Shown: positions 22,540 through 33,710 of the stretch, piece by piece
Numbering within the stretch: position 1 is the stretch's first letter
Layout: each line of letters starts with the position of its first letter
Notes under the pieces: generated by a model
Database searches by the model: none
What the model saw: the letters and a program-made list of their open reading frames with translations, nothing else
Told to the model about the DNA's origin: nothing
Program-made: the position numbers and the translations under genes
NCBI RefSeq assembly: GCF_032062135.1
Contig: NC_092858.1
Coordinates: 169,381,193-169,445,192 of the forward strand
DNA from: Pyxicephalus adspersus
Lineage: Eukaryota > Chordata > Amphibia > Anura > Pyxicephalidae
Length of the DNA: 64,000 nucleotides
Reading direction: 5' to 3'

Positions 22540-22965
22540 CTGACCTGTGATGATTCATGCAAAGACCCAACTAACTGTAGATACCTTGTTTGAGATCTGG
22601 TGCTGCCAAGTCTCTAGGGAGGCCATTGCAGTATTCTCCCTGGCTCCTTTTAGCTGGGCGCACCACCTGGCACTTTTCGGTAAGCACCCGGCTGTTTTTG
22701 GGTGGTTACCGATAAGTTGGGTCACAATAAAGAGGCTGACACCAACCTACAATTTCTTCCCACCTAGCTTTAAAAAAAATCTTGGTTGACCACTGTATTT
22801 ACAATCTTTTGTAGTGCACAAGGAGGCCACATTTTTGTTCTTGATTTTCAGTGTGGCATGTTCATTAATCTCGCAACTCAAAAACATGAAAGCAAGGATG
22901 ACATGAGTCTTTAATAAATCTCTCGATGAGATAGTGACCAGTGGGAACCAATTCTTTGGGTTGGC
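22540..22965 (+). repeat. Outlying copy of the 24.7-26.5-kb repeat, split by rep-H
   Basis: 'tctggtgctgcca' (22600) and 'aatcttttgtagtgcacaaggaggcca' (22803) match blocks at 25060-25130. The 22636-22792 segment between them is an insertion of rep-H. Confidence 0.7.
22636..22792 (+). repeat. rep-H copy 1 (CACCACCTGGC..CACCCGGCTGTTTTTGGGTG)
   Basis: It matches 49056-49210 across 'cgcaccacctgg', 'cacccggctgtttttgggtg' and 'gataagttgggtcacaat' to 'ctt..aaaaat..t.ggtt'. Two copies in one window show a dispersed family. Non-coding. Confidence 0.8.
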
Positions 22966-23202
22966 TGAACCAATGTGCTAGAGATAAAGAGAAGAAAAGA
23001 AGAAAGTAAGCAAAATGTTACTTTTTTCAGATTATTATTAATTAGTCAAAGAACTCTATTGACAGTTAAACATTTTTCAATACAAAAATAATAATAAATA
23101 GTAAAGACATCACCTTGTTACATAGCCATAGGTTTCTTAACACCTAACCATCACACCTGTATGAGCTGGTTGGACATCCCATTACAAAGTCATGGACATA
23201 TA

Positions 23203-23427
23203 GGGCCTGATTTAATAAAGCTCTCCAAGGCTGGAGAAGATAAACTTTATTCAGTGAACCTGGGTAATCCAGTAAACCTGGAATAGATCTGGTCCAGGAT
23301 TGAAAACATTCACTAGCAAATAGCAAATTACTTTAAGGAAATCCATTCAAGGTTTGCTGGATCACCCAGCTTCACTGCTGAAAATGTATCCTCTCCAGCC
23401 TTGGAGAGCTTTAATAAATCAGGGCTC
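23203..23427. mobile_element. Hairpin MITE (MITE-HP) copy 2
   Basis: Both arms are present (GGGCCTGATTTAATAAAG at 23203 and CTTTAATAAATCAGGGC at the right end). The left arm is more mutated than the right. Confidence 0.9.
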
Positions 23428-23539
23428 TTGAGAGAAGTTCTCAGAGTGCAGTGAAATAAGAGTAAGTAATTACAGTTCAGGAAAGGAGCAACTACAACTG
23501 TGCAAGACTGATGGGAAATCTGGAGGTCAGGGTTAAAAA

Positions 23540-23583
23540 TGAGAGCCTCTCCAGGCTTGGAGAACTTTAATAATTCAGGCCCA
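23540..23583. repeat. Hairpin MITE fragment (one terminal part)
   Basis: 'gagcctctccaggcttggagaactttaataattcaggccc' is a right-end fragment of MITE-HP, 110 bp from copy 2. Confidence 0.7.
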
Positions 23584-23989
23584 TAGAGTTGTCCTCCCCT
23601 TGGATCTATAACAGCCTCCAGTCTTCTGGAAAAGCTTAGCACAAAATTTTCAAGGGCATCTACGGTAATTTGTGCTTGTTCAGCCAAAAGGTCATTTTTG
23701 AGGTCAGGTACTGATGTTGGATAGGAAGACCTGGCCCATAGTAGACCTTCGGTTGATAGTATACTGGAAAAAGCTCCTAATTCAAATTTATTTTCTAAGC
23801 TTATATTTTGCCCAGTTATGGCGGGTCAATTTATTCACCTTGGTTTTTCAGCAAAGCACTCCCTGAACTTACACAGCTCCTTCTTCCAAAACATTTCATG
23901 AAAAACAACTATAAAGGATACATTGTCCTAAAAAAAGAACCCGCCATTCTTTATTTTTGATCTCATCCAAATTACTAAGGGAGGTCAAG

Positions 23990-24300
23990 TAATTATTGTT
24001 GACTCCGCAGAGAATGCAAAACAGATTGTATTGAACATCAGCCTATACACAATGTTCCAACACAGCGCCTTCTGCATGTATACATGCCTAATGTATAATA
24101 GAAAACGTTTGCAAGGTCCCTCTTCACCAAGGACGCCTGCTGAGAAGCAGCAACAAAACAGGAAAACAAATTAGCCGGGAATAATGAGCAGGTTGGGTAA
24201 TCGGATGCGATCACCTTGAGCAACAATGCAACAGCCTGAGTGAATAGCAAGGAGGCAGAGAGACGAACGCCGTCGAACGCGGAGGGTAAATCAAGGTTGG
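23990..24300. other. Enhancer-like unique island
   Basis: Unique sequence with AAACAAATTAGCCGGGAATAA, 'gtaatcggatgcgatcacc' and 'acgccgtcgaacgcgg', unusually CpG-bearing for its surroundings. No credible coding frame. Confidence 0.25.
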
Positions 24301-24719
24301 AGTGGTATGTCAGGCAAGAGAATCAATGTCTTTCAGGATACAATGAAGTCCTTCAACATTCCAAAGCAAGAGATTATGATACGGCCCTTGTCGAATCCTT
24401 GGCAGCTGAATAGTTGAGTGAGACGGACCAAACAAAGATGATTGTTTAGAAGAGTGCTATATTGTTGTTTGACCCAGATAAGAGCTTTGGGTGACCTTAA
24501 TAACCTGACTAGACCTTAGGAGTCTGATGACCTCATTCTGTGTTTAGCTGTAACACACCAACAATATAAACACTATAGCTATCAAAATGGCTATGTTGGC
24601 ACAATAAAATTTTTATAAAAAAAAGGGGGGCCCGTTTATATGAAAATGTGAATACTTTATTGTTCTATTTTATTGTATGTCTCCTAAAATCCACTTTAGT
24701 GAAGAATTAGGCCATCTAA

Positions 24720-26530
24720 AAAAATCACATTCAGGATGACCATTCCCCCGGGGACCACCATGATTTCCCATGCCAGCAGCTACCCCACAAACCATTGGTC
24801 AATGGGTAGCATCAACTGGAAGGAAGTTAGCTGGAAGCTGCCAGCTTGGCTCTTCAAAAGAATGAAAAGCACAGTTGGGGAAGAGGGAACAGGAAAAAAT
24901 AATTATTCCTATTTTTCATAGAACTGTTTTTTACCGGGGACCCAAAGACTCCCAAAAGAACACAAAGTTCCCAAAGACTCCCATGTATTGGTGACTTTTA
25001 CTCTTCATATTTCAACCTGTAGCGTGTCGTACAAAAGTCCAACAAGCAGAAGATATGGCAAGCTCTTGGATCAGTTGTTCTGCCAAATCTGTAGACTTGT
25101 GGTCTTCTTAACAGTCTTTTGTAGTGCACATGGAGGTCCAGAAAATATTTTCTGTTTCTGAAATTCAATGTGGCCTCTGGATATAATTTTCCAACATATC
25201 AAGTCAAGTGTGTCCTACAAGGGTCCAACAAGCTGAAGATATGTTGATGCCCTTAGGGGATTGGTGCTGCCCAGTGTGTAGACTTGTGGTCTTCTTCACC
25301 ATTTTTTGAGGTGGAATGTGACATGGGAGTCTAGGAAATTATTTCCTGTTTCTGAAATTTAACATGGCCTCTGGACATAATTTTCCAACATATCTTCAAA
25401 GACAACACAAACCTTTAATGAAGCTTTCCATAATTATGTGTTAACCTGGTTTACTTTAACAAAAACATATTAAAGATGCCTATTCCCCTGGTTCTCATCA
25501 TGATTTTCCCTGCCAGCACTTACCCAGATAAAGGTACCATTGCAGATATGAATGAGTGGAACCACATTACGTAGTGTGGATTGTACATTCAACACAACTG
25601 GAAGGACGTTAGATGTTGAAGTTTCTTCTGCCAACTTAGCTCTTCAAGAAAATAAAAATCAAAGGCTCAGTTAGGGGGAAGAAGCACAGGAAAGTAATAA
25701 TTATTCCTTTTTAATATAAAGTTCTCTTTTACAGAACAAAGTCACCAAAGACTTTCAAATGTATCTGTGAATTCTCAGCTTCCTACTAACCTGTAGTGTG
25801 TCATACAAAGGTCTGGCAAGTGGAAGGCATGAGATGCTCTTGGAGGATCTGTGCTGCCAAATCTGTAGACTTGTGGTCTTTCTTACAGATTTTTCTGGTG
25901 CACATTGAGGTCCAAGGAATTATTTTATTTCAGGAATACAATTTTTTCAGCATATCTTCAAGGACAACACAAGCCTTTATTAAGGCTCTTTATAAACTGT
26001 AGTGACTTAGGGGTAACCAATTCATATGGGTTTTAGAAGGCCAACGTACACATTTAAGATGCCAATTTCCCTGGTTTAACAATGATTTCTGCCACCACCT
26101 GCAGGTACCAATACATCAGTCAATGGATAGAACCAAATTGTCCAATGGAGATTGATCATTCAACGAAATTGGAAGGACGTTAGATGCTGAAAGTTCTTCT
26201 GCCAGCTTAGCTCTTCAGGAAAATGAAAATCAAGCACGGTTGGGGAAGGAGGAACAGGAAAGTAATAAATATTCTTCCTTTACACTGAGCTTTTTCCAAA
26301 GACTCCAAATGTGTTGTTACATGAGATGAGATAGTATTCGAAGATCTTTGCTTCCAAAGTCTGTAGACTTGTAGTCTTCCTCACCATTTTGCACATGGAT
26401 GTTAAAGAACCTGATTCTGTTTTTGAATCTCAACATGGCCTCTAAACACAAGAACATGATAACATTTTCCAGTATATCTAGGATATCCAGGACAACAGAC
26501 ACCTATAAAAAGGCTCCCTGCGAGTTAAAG
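24720..26530 (+). repeat. Diverged repeat of 0.5-0.7 kb, about three to four tandem copies
   Basis: 'gtagacttgt.gtcttc' recurs near 25090, 25285, 25868 and 26363. 'tcatgattt.cc.tgccagca' recurs near 24765, 25500 and 26085. 'gtccaacaag' and 'ggaaggacgttag' also repeat in order. Copies are strongly diverged, so this is an old array. Confidence 0.75.
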
Positions 26531-26775
26531 TAACTAGAGAATAACCAACTCATTTGGGCTGTGGGGGACCAATGTACACATAATTCTGCACTGCACTGTG
26601 CTTTTTCATATATGTAGGGGGTCGGATTTTTGTTGGGTTCCAAAAATTTGGCAGCCCTGATGTGTGAATGTTGATGTACGCAATAATGTAGGGTTCTTTA
26701 CCTTTTTTCATGTGAAAACTGCTGATTTCCATTTTTCTTGTCTAGATGTACTCACTACATTATTATGGAGACATT

Positions 26776-27001
26776 GGACCTAATTTATTAAAGCTCTAGG
26801 AGGCTGGAGAGGATACACTTTCATCAGTCAAGCTGGCTGATCCAGCAAATGTGGAATGGATCTGGTCCAGGATTAAAAAAACATTTGCTAGCAAATGGCT
26901 AACGACTTTGAAGAAATCTATTCCAGGTTTGCTGGATTGCCCCGCTTCACTGATTTAAGTGTATGCTGTCAAGCCTCAGAGAGTTTTTCTAAATTAGGCC
27001 C
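26776..27001. mobile_element. Hairpin MITE (MITE-HP) copy 3
   Basis: It begins GGACCTAATTTATTAAAGCTC and ends in the complementary 'aaattaggccc'. The arms keep 'ctggctgatccagcaaa' / 'tttgctggattgcccc'. Confidence 0.9.
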
Positions 27002-27072
27002 ACTGACAGGCAATGAGTTTTGGCCGAACTGCTTGTATTCTTCACCAAGGGTGTGAAAGATGCTTGTAGTCT

Positions 27073-27087
27073 CCACTAGGGGGAGCA
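27073..27087 (+). promoter_or_regulatory. CTCF-like motif, forward
   Basis: CCACTAGGGGGAGCA matches the vertebrate CTCF core (CCASYAGRGGGC-type) at nearly every position. Binding is not shown by sequence alone. Confidence 0.4.
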
Positions 27088-27089
27088 TG

Positions 27090-28070
27090 TGACAGGGGGA
27101 CAACTCAGGAGCCCAGTTTGGAGGCTTTTGTCTCCCCATACTTGGAAGTGCAATGGTGGCAGAATATTTATTATAGTTTTTGAATTAAAAGCATAAAATA
27201 GACACTTAAGGACTGTAATAGGTACAAGAAGATGCCAACCATAATAAAACTTCAGGGGACCTAACCCCTCCCCCAAACTGCCCAAAAAAAAATGTTGCTA
27301 GAACGTTAGGTTTTAATTTGATGTCTGAGCCTCCCAATCATAGATGAAATTGAAATTTCTTTATTGTGATTTTGGTATTTTCATGCGTTTTTACACCTAA
27401 ATGTTATTCTTCATTTCAGAGACCATCCCAAAAAAATAATAACAGTGACAACTAAAATTGCTTATGAAGCTCAGGGGATTACACATATAGTAAATAAAGT
27501 GGACCTGTCATCGGATATAGTGTATCTGTTATACTAAGCAAAAGGTTAGTGCAGCACAGTGACTACAGTCATCCCACCTACCAGCAATGTTATCATCTGC
27601 TTTTCTCTCCAGAAGGATGGAGATAGCTTTGTTTAGGCATCATTCAGCCCTTGCTGCAACTTCTCCCTTTGTGATTTACTACAATGTTGCAATTTGATCA
27701 CTGGTGCTTGAGGACTGAGGCAATGTTTCTCCTGCCTGCAGCAGACTGGTAAAATCTTCACTAGGCAAAGTCACTTATTGATGTGAAGTTCTTTGAAAAA
27801 AAATTATGTCACTATATTGCGGCATGTTTTATCAGAATTTATCAGAATCCACTGTTATGCACCCTTGTCCTGCCCCTGACTGCTAATAATTCATCCACAA
27901 TGTCTGGGCATTGTAATTTACCAGTTGATGGTTGCAATTGGAGGTGAAGGGAAATCTTGCAGTGGAGACCAGTGTCAGTGAGGGGAAAATAGGGAAATCC
28001 TCCAGATAGAAGAAAATAAAATTCCTTAATATCCTCCTTTGTATTAAAACACTGGAGGTCAGCACTGGAG
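27090..28070. other. Unassigned sequence
   Basis: No gene or repeat recognised between the hairpin MITE and the 40-bp array. Confidence 0.45.
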
Positions 28071-29544
28071 TAACTTCTCTGCCTCCATGGGGTTCTACAG
28101 TCTCTACTGAATTCCTCCAGCCTCCCTTGATATTCTACGGTCTCTACCTATCTCATCCAGCCTCTCCAGAAGTTCCACAGTCTCTACTGATCTCCTCTAA
28201 CCTCCCCTGATGTTCTTTAGTCTTTATTGATGTCCTCCAGCCTCTCCTGGATTTTCACAGTCTCTACTGATCTCCAGCCTCTCCTGATGTTCCATGGTCT
28301 CTACTGATCTCCTCCAGCCTCCCCTGATGTTCTATAGTCTCTATTGATCTCCTCCAGCTTCTCAGGATGTTCTACAGTCTCTACTGATCTTCTCCAGCTT
28401 CCCCTAGTGTTCTACAGTCACTACTGATCTCCAGCCTCTCTTGACATTTTACAGTGTCTACATATCTCCTCCAGCCTCTCCTGATGTTCTACAGTGTCTA
28501 CTGATCTCTTCCAGCCTCTCCAGAAGTTCCACAGTCCATAATGATCTCCTCTAGCCTCCCTTGATGTTCTATAGTCTCTATTGAACTCTTCCAGTCTGTC
28601 CTGGTTTTTCACAGTCTCTAATGGTATTCTACAACCTCTCCTGGTGTTCTACAGAATCTAATGATCTCCTCCAGCCACCTCCAATGTTGTACAGGCTCTA
28701 CTGATCTCCCCCAGCCTCCTCCAATGTTGTACAGGCTCTACTGATCTCCTCCAGCCTCTCCTGATGTTCCATGGTCTCTGCTGATCTCCTCCAGCTTCTC
28801 CTGATGTTCTGCAATCTCCTTTATTCTTCTGCAGCCTCTCCTGGTGTTCTACAGTCACTACTGATCTCCAGCCTCTTTTGACATTTTACGGTCTCTATTG
28901 ATCTCCTCCAGCTTCTCCCGATCTTCTACAGTCTCTACTAATCTCCTCCAGCCTCTCCTGACGTTCTACAGTCTCTACTGATCTCCTCCAGACTCTCCTG
29001 ATGTTTTACAGTCTCTACTAACTTTCTCCAGCCTCTCCAGAAATTCCACAGTCTCTATTGATCTCCTTCAACCTCTTCTGAAGTTCCACAGTCTCTCCTG
29101 ATCTCCTCCAGCCTCTCCTGAAGTTCCACAGTCTTTACTGATCCCCTCCAGACCCTCTCCTGTTGTTCTGCAGTCTCCTCTGATCTCATCAAGCTTCTGT
29201 TGATGTTCTGAAAACTCTACTGATATTCTCCAACCTCTCCTGGTGTTCTACAGAATCTAATGATCTCCTCCAGCCTCCTTCAATGTTGTACAGGCTCTAC
29301 TGATCACATCCAGCCTCTCCTGAAGTTCCAAAGCCTCCAATGATCTCCTCTAGCCTCTTCTGATGTTTTACAGTCTCTATTTATCTCCTTTAGCCTTTCA
29401 TGATGTTCTACAGTCTCTACTGATCTCCTCCAGCCTCACTTGATATTTTACAGTCTCTACTGATCTCCCTCAGCCTCCCCTGATGATCTACGGTCTCTAC
29501 TAATCTCCTCCAGCCTCACCTGACGTTTTACGGTCTCTACTGAT

Positions 29545-29692
29545 CTTCTCCAGCTTTTCCTGGTGTTCTGGTTCCTACAGAATCCACTAAAATCCTCCAA
29601 CTTCCCTGGTGTTCTACAGAATCTACTGATCTCCTCCAAAATTTCCTGGTGTTCTACTGAATCTTCTGATTTCCCCATGCCTCCCCTAATGT
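29545..29692 (+). repeat. Segmental repeat inside the 40-bp array, copy 1
   Basis: About 145 bp, with the distinctive GGTGTTCTGGTTCCTACAGA and 'ccaaaatttcctggtgttctactgaatcttctgatttcccc', recurs almost unchanged 961 bp away, i.e. 24 units of 40 bp. Confidence 0.9.
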
Positions 29693-30504
29693 TCAGATCT
29701 CCTCAAGCCTCTACTGATGTTTTACAGACTCTGCTGATCTCCTCCAGCCTCCCCTGATATTATACAGTCTCTACTGATCTCCTCCTGCCTTTCCTGAAGT
29801 TCCACAGTCTCTTTTGATCTCCTCCAGCCTTGCCTGATTTTCTACGGTCTCTACTGATCTCCTTCAGCTTCTCCTGATGTTCTATAGAATCCACTGATCT
29901 CTTCCATTCTCCCCGGTGTTCTACAGAATCTACTGATCTCCTCCAGCCTCCTCTGGTGTCCTGCAGAATCTACAGATCTCATCCTGCCTCCCCTCCCTTC
30001 TACAATATCTACAGTGCTAGTGTTCTACAGTGTCTAATGTGCACCACCAGCCTCCCTTGAAGTTCCACAGTCTCTACTGATGTCCTCCAGCCTCGCCTGG
30101 TATTCTACAGAATCCACTAATCTCCTCCAACCTCCCCTGGTTTCTACAGAATCCACTGATCTCCTCAAGCCTTTCCTGGTGTTCTACAAAATCTACAGAT
30201 CTCCCCATGCCTCCCCTAATGTTCCACAGTCTCTACCGCTCTGGTTTTCTACAGTCTCAACTGATCTCCTCCAGCCTCTTCTGAAGTTCCACAGTCTGTA
30301 TTGATTTTCTCCAGCCTCTCGTGATGCTCTACATTCTCTACTGATCTCCTCAAGCCTCTCCTAATGTTGTACAGACTCTGTTGATCTTCTCCAGCCTTCC
30401 CTGATATTTTACAGTCTATACTGATCTCAGCCTGCCTTTCCTGATGTTCTGCAGCCTCTACTGATCTCCTCCAGCCTCTGCTGATGTTCTATGGTCTCTA
30501 CTGT

Positions 30505-30653
30505 TCTCCTCCAGCTTTTCCTGGTGTTCTGGTTCCTACAGAATCCACTAAAATCCTCCAGCTTCCCTGGTGTTCTACAGAATCTACTGATCTCCTCCAA
30601 AATTTCCTGGTGTTCTACTGAATCTTCTGATTTCCCCATGCCTCCCCTAATGT
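30505..30653 (+). repeat. Segmental repeat inside the 40-bp array, copy 2
   Basis: It matches 29545-29692 with only a few substitutions, far closer than neighbouring units are to each other. This indicates a recent unequal exchange or copy event of about 24 units. Confidence 0.9.
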
Positions 30654-31063
30654 TCAACAGTCTCTACCGCCCTGGTGTTCTACAGTCTCTACTGATCTCC
30701 TCCAGCCTCCCCTGATGTTCTACAGTCTCTACTGATCTCCTCCAGCCTCCCCTGATATTATACAGTCTCTACTGATCTCCTCCTGCCTCCCTTAATGTTC
30801 TACAATATCTACAGCCCTAGAGTTCTACAGTCTCTACTGATCTCCACCAGTCTCCAGATTCATTAGATGTCACCCAGCCTCTCTTGGTTCTGCAGTATCT
30901 AATAATCTTCTCCAACCTCTCCCAAAGTTCTCTGGTCTCTACTGATTTTCCCCAGCCTCTACTGATGTTCTTCAACCACATTCAGCTTTTTCTTCTTTTG
31001 CATGCATTCACTCCAGCAGCAGCAGCATGCATTGCTTTGGAATGGCCTCTGTTCAGCACAATA

Positions 31064-31148
31064 GGTCTGATTTATTAAAGCTTCCCAAGATTAGAAAGAA
31101 TAGACTAATTTGGGATAACCTGGGTGATTCGGAAAACCTGGAATGCAT
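31064..31148. repeat. Hairpin MITE fragment (left arm only)
   Basis: GGTCTGATTTATTAAAGCTT to 'aacctggaatgcat' is a diverged left arm of MITE-HP. The right arm is missing. Confidence 0.75.
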
Positions 31149-31584
31149 GCCTTTCCCTGCAATTCCCCTTGTTTCTCTTTGGGGAGCGCACACACAAGGA
31201 CCGTGTAAAGCTCTGATGCAGGAACTACAGGTCCTATGAGTACATGTTGAGGACATGGTGTAATGAGCTTTGTGGGGCAAGTGGGGTTGCTGCCTACTGC
31301 GCATGCATTAACCTGCTGTGTACTGAACATATGCAACCAACTTCCATACAATTGCTCTTCCCACTGCTGGTCACCTCCTCCCCCTTTATTTTCAGAATGT
31401 GCTATTGACCCCCTCCTACTTTGTCCTTGACAATGACACACCAGAGCCCCCCCCCCATTCTTCCTCTGTTAAATCCAGCTAATTCCTCCTCCAATTAATT
31501 AGTTTACAGAGTAAACATTACCATTCCTTTTCTCTGATATTCGGTGCTCACAACCCCTGCTCAAAGTTGGAATTCCAAAATCAT

Positions 31585-31755
31585 CAAAGAGGATGAGCTT
31601 CACCAATTGCAGAGCATTAGCTCTGACTCAGCATATCGGACCTCTGCAGAGAGACCAAAGCTTCCACACTGAGAACTGCTTCACTAAAGCATTTCACAGG
31701 GCATAGGCTTTTCTATGCAGGCTATGGCTTCTTTTTAAAGAAAACAAAGTGTAAG
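31585..31755. repeat. Segment shared with 11950-12165
   Basis: It has 'agagcattagctctgactcagca', 'cctctgcagagag' and 'ttaaagaaaacaaagtg' in the same order as the earlier copy. Confidence 0.5.
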
Positions 31756-31913
31756 ACCCCGAACGCCTTTTCTTTTGCACCTGAATTATACTTAGCCAAT
31801 TCAAAGTAAAAGTTCATTCATGGACTTCATAAGCATTGGGAAAATGACTTCTTTTTCACAAAGGACAAGAAAACATCAGGTTGTGCCGTAGATTTAGGTT
31901 GTTTTTTTATGGC

Positions 31914-32207
31914 AAAGCTTTGTACACACGTCTGATGATTCATGATTGTCTTGGGCAAACATTTTACATGGTCTGCCATGGCATATTGATGAATAAAGAA
32001 TCAGAAAAGACCACTGTGCACACCTATTGAGGAGAGCACAGTGGGGTGCCACCTGCTTGTTCTCTCCCCTCCTTTCTCCATAGACCAACAACAGACCGGT
32101 GCTGTGTGTACAGAGCTCATTCATTCATCTGTCACTGGAAACAATCACAAAAGATGATTTCCACTGACAATCACCTGACACCAATCTGTCCTTTGTATGG
32201 GGCTTAA
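31914..32207. mobile_element. MITE-T copy
   Basis: The left end TTTGTACACACGTCTGATGA and the right end 'ccaatctgtcctttgtatgggg' are diverged inverses. The interior has 'gaaacaatcac' / 'gatgatttccactgac' and 'ctgtgtgtacagagctcattc', as in the other MITE-T copies. Confidence 0.7.
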
Positions 32208-32461
32208 CGCTTTATTGAATAAGACGTAATGCAAGATTTAAGGATTTTCATACAAATAATAATATCATTTATCAAGAGTTATTTTTATTAAAGGGCAATT
32301 TAGCAATATATTGTTCTAGGCAATACAGCTCATTAGGAATTTTTTGTTTTTTATAAATCTCCATTCTATAGAACCGACCAGATTGCACAAAGCTGTGGTT
32401 AAAGGAAACCGGACGCAAGATCACAAGGGTTAAACTTGATGGACATCGACACCCCCTCCTA

Positions 32462-32640
32462 TTGTGTGATACTTCCCCAACCTCCTAGATTGTAAGCTCT
32501 TCGGGTCAGGGTCCTCTCCTTCTTCTGTGTCACTGTCTGTATCTGTCTGTCATTTGCAACCCCTATTTAATGTACATCACTGCGTAATATGTTGGCGTTA
32601 TATAAATACTGTTTATAAATATTAATACTAATAATAATAA
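32462..32640 (+). mobile_element. SINE-A copy
   Basis: It begins TTGTGTGATACTTCCCC and runs through 'tagattgtaagctcttcgggtcagggtcctct' to the (TAA)n tail. Its start coincides with that of the copy at 21025. Confidence 0.85.
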
Positions 32641-32680
32641 GCATCCTTGGAAGAGCTACAATTCGCTATTTTCTCACAGC

Positions 32681-32695
32681 ACACTAGAGGGCAGC
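32681..32695 (+). promoter_or_regulatory. CTCF-like motif, forward
   Basis: ACACTAGAGGGCAGC fits the CTCF core with one mismatch at the first position. It is just outside the SINE tail. Confidence 0.35.
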
Positions 32696-33068
32696 ATGCT
32701 CAATGTTCTTCTTCCACCAAACACAAAACAACTCAGATTAGCATTACAATAGAAGCAGAAAAAAAAATGGTTTCTGATTTGCAACCAGCAAGAAGATGAA
32801 GGCAGCCCAGACTGAACAGGCAATTATGTATGATGGGGGCTGACATGTTCCAGACCTAAGTGATTGCTTATTTCTGAATAACAAAAAGGAAGAAAAAAAA
32901 AGAACGCCACCAAAACATTTGAAATGTTCGTGTTTATTATCAGCCAAGTCATTTTCATGTTGATTTGCATCCTTTGAGCGTGAAATAACATTTGATGTAT
33001 AGAAGCAGCTAAGCCGTGGTGAGAATCGCCAAATGGGATCAAATGATGGCTCATTCCGTGGTCTGCCC

Positions 33069-33187
33069 GCTGACCATCACGCTAATATACTGTGAGCGGT
33101 GTATTTAGTAATCATAGCCGGGGTTCTCTGAAGACCTGAAAGATATTTCAAGGGATCCTCCATGTTAAAAATGTCAGAAAAGGCTGA
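33069..33187 (+). repeat. rep-F 3' fragment
   Basis: 'gctgaccatcacgctaatatactgtgagc' to 'ctccatgttaaaaatg' is the 3' half of rep-F. Confidence 0.75.
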
Positions 33188-33378
33188 GCTAAAAAGACAA
33201 CATAATCAAACAGCCTGCTTTCAGGCTTCCTATGTGTAATTGAAACCACCTTATTAAATGTTCCAGGAGTCCAACCCATGGCTATTACATTGTACATGTG
33301 TGTGTTGTTTAAATATTAATAGGCAATTTCCCATGCCATGATTCGGAGTCCCCTTTAACTCCAAGAAAAGGAGCTCAG

Positions 33379-33394
33379 TGTCGCCCCCTAGGGA
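33379..33394 (-). promoter_or_regulatory. CTCF-like motif, reverse
   Basis: The reverse strand reads CCCTAGGGGGCGACA, a good CTCF core. It points toward the two forward motifs at 27073 and 32681. Confidence 0.35.
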
Positions 33395-33399
33395 TATTC

Positions 33400-33710
33400 C
33401 CTAGAGCATTCTTTAATCTGGCCGTTGCGCTCATTTATTTCTTTGCATTGATTTTCCAGCTATCGGGATGCATTCTGCGATGGCTATTTTTAGGAGGGCA
33501 GTTTGGGAGGTGAATCTGCGCCGGGCAGCGTTTGTGCGACGGAAAACAAAGCGCTAATTAAATCTTGCGGTTGTGGTCGTCTGCAGGAAGCCACAAGGAC
33601 AGCTGCACTTTAAGGATGAGATTCGGTGATTCTGTCTTTTCAGTGAATCACAGCTATAGACGATAAAGCTGTCCAGCAAACGCCGCAGCTGGAAATGCAA
33701 CCATTGCATT
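33400..33710. other. Enhancer-like unique island
   Basis: Unique and CpG-bearing, with ACAAAGCGCTAATTAAATCT (SOX-like then TAATTA), 'gattcggtgattctgtcttttcagtgaatcac' and 'ccattgcatttatataaaag'. This is the most CNE-like stretch in the middle of the window, but conservation must be tested. Confidence 0.35.

Larger units (their letters stand above)
28075..30995 (-). repeat. 40-bp tandem array, roughly 70 diverged copies
   Basis: The unit on the plus strand is TGATCTCCTCCAGCCTCTCC followed by TGATGTTCTACAGTCTCTAC. Successive phases at 28921, 28961 and 29001 give exactly 40 bp. Copies differ by substitutions and 1-bp indels. Reverse open frames of 60-76 codons (repeating EISRDCRTSGEA-like text) come from stop-free units and are broken by indels. 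Confidence 0.95.

Noticed and set aside
28421..30657. Coiled-coil-like repeat protein (EISRDCRTSGEA text) on the minus strand
   Set aside because: It comes from a 40-bp unit that shifts frame at every unit and is broken by frequent 1-bp indels.
28075..30995. CRISPR-like array
   Set aside because: Units are contiguous and diverged, with no constant repeat alternating with unique spacers. The DNA is vertebrate-like.
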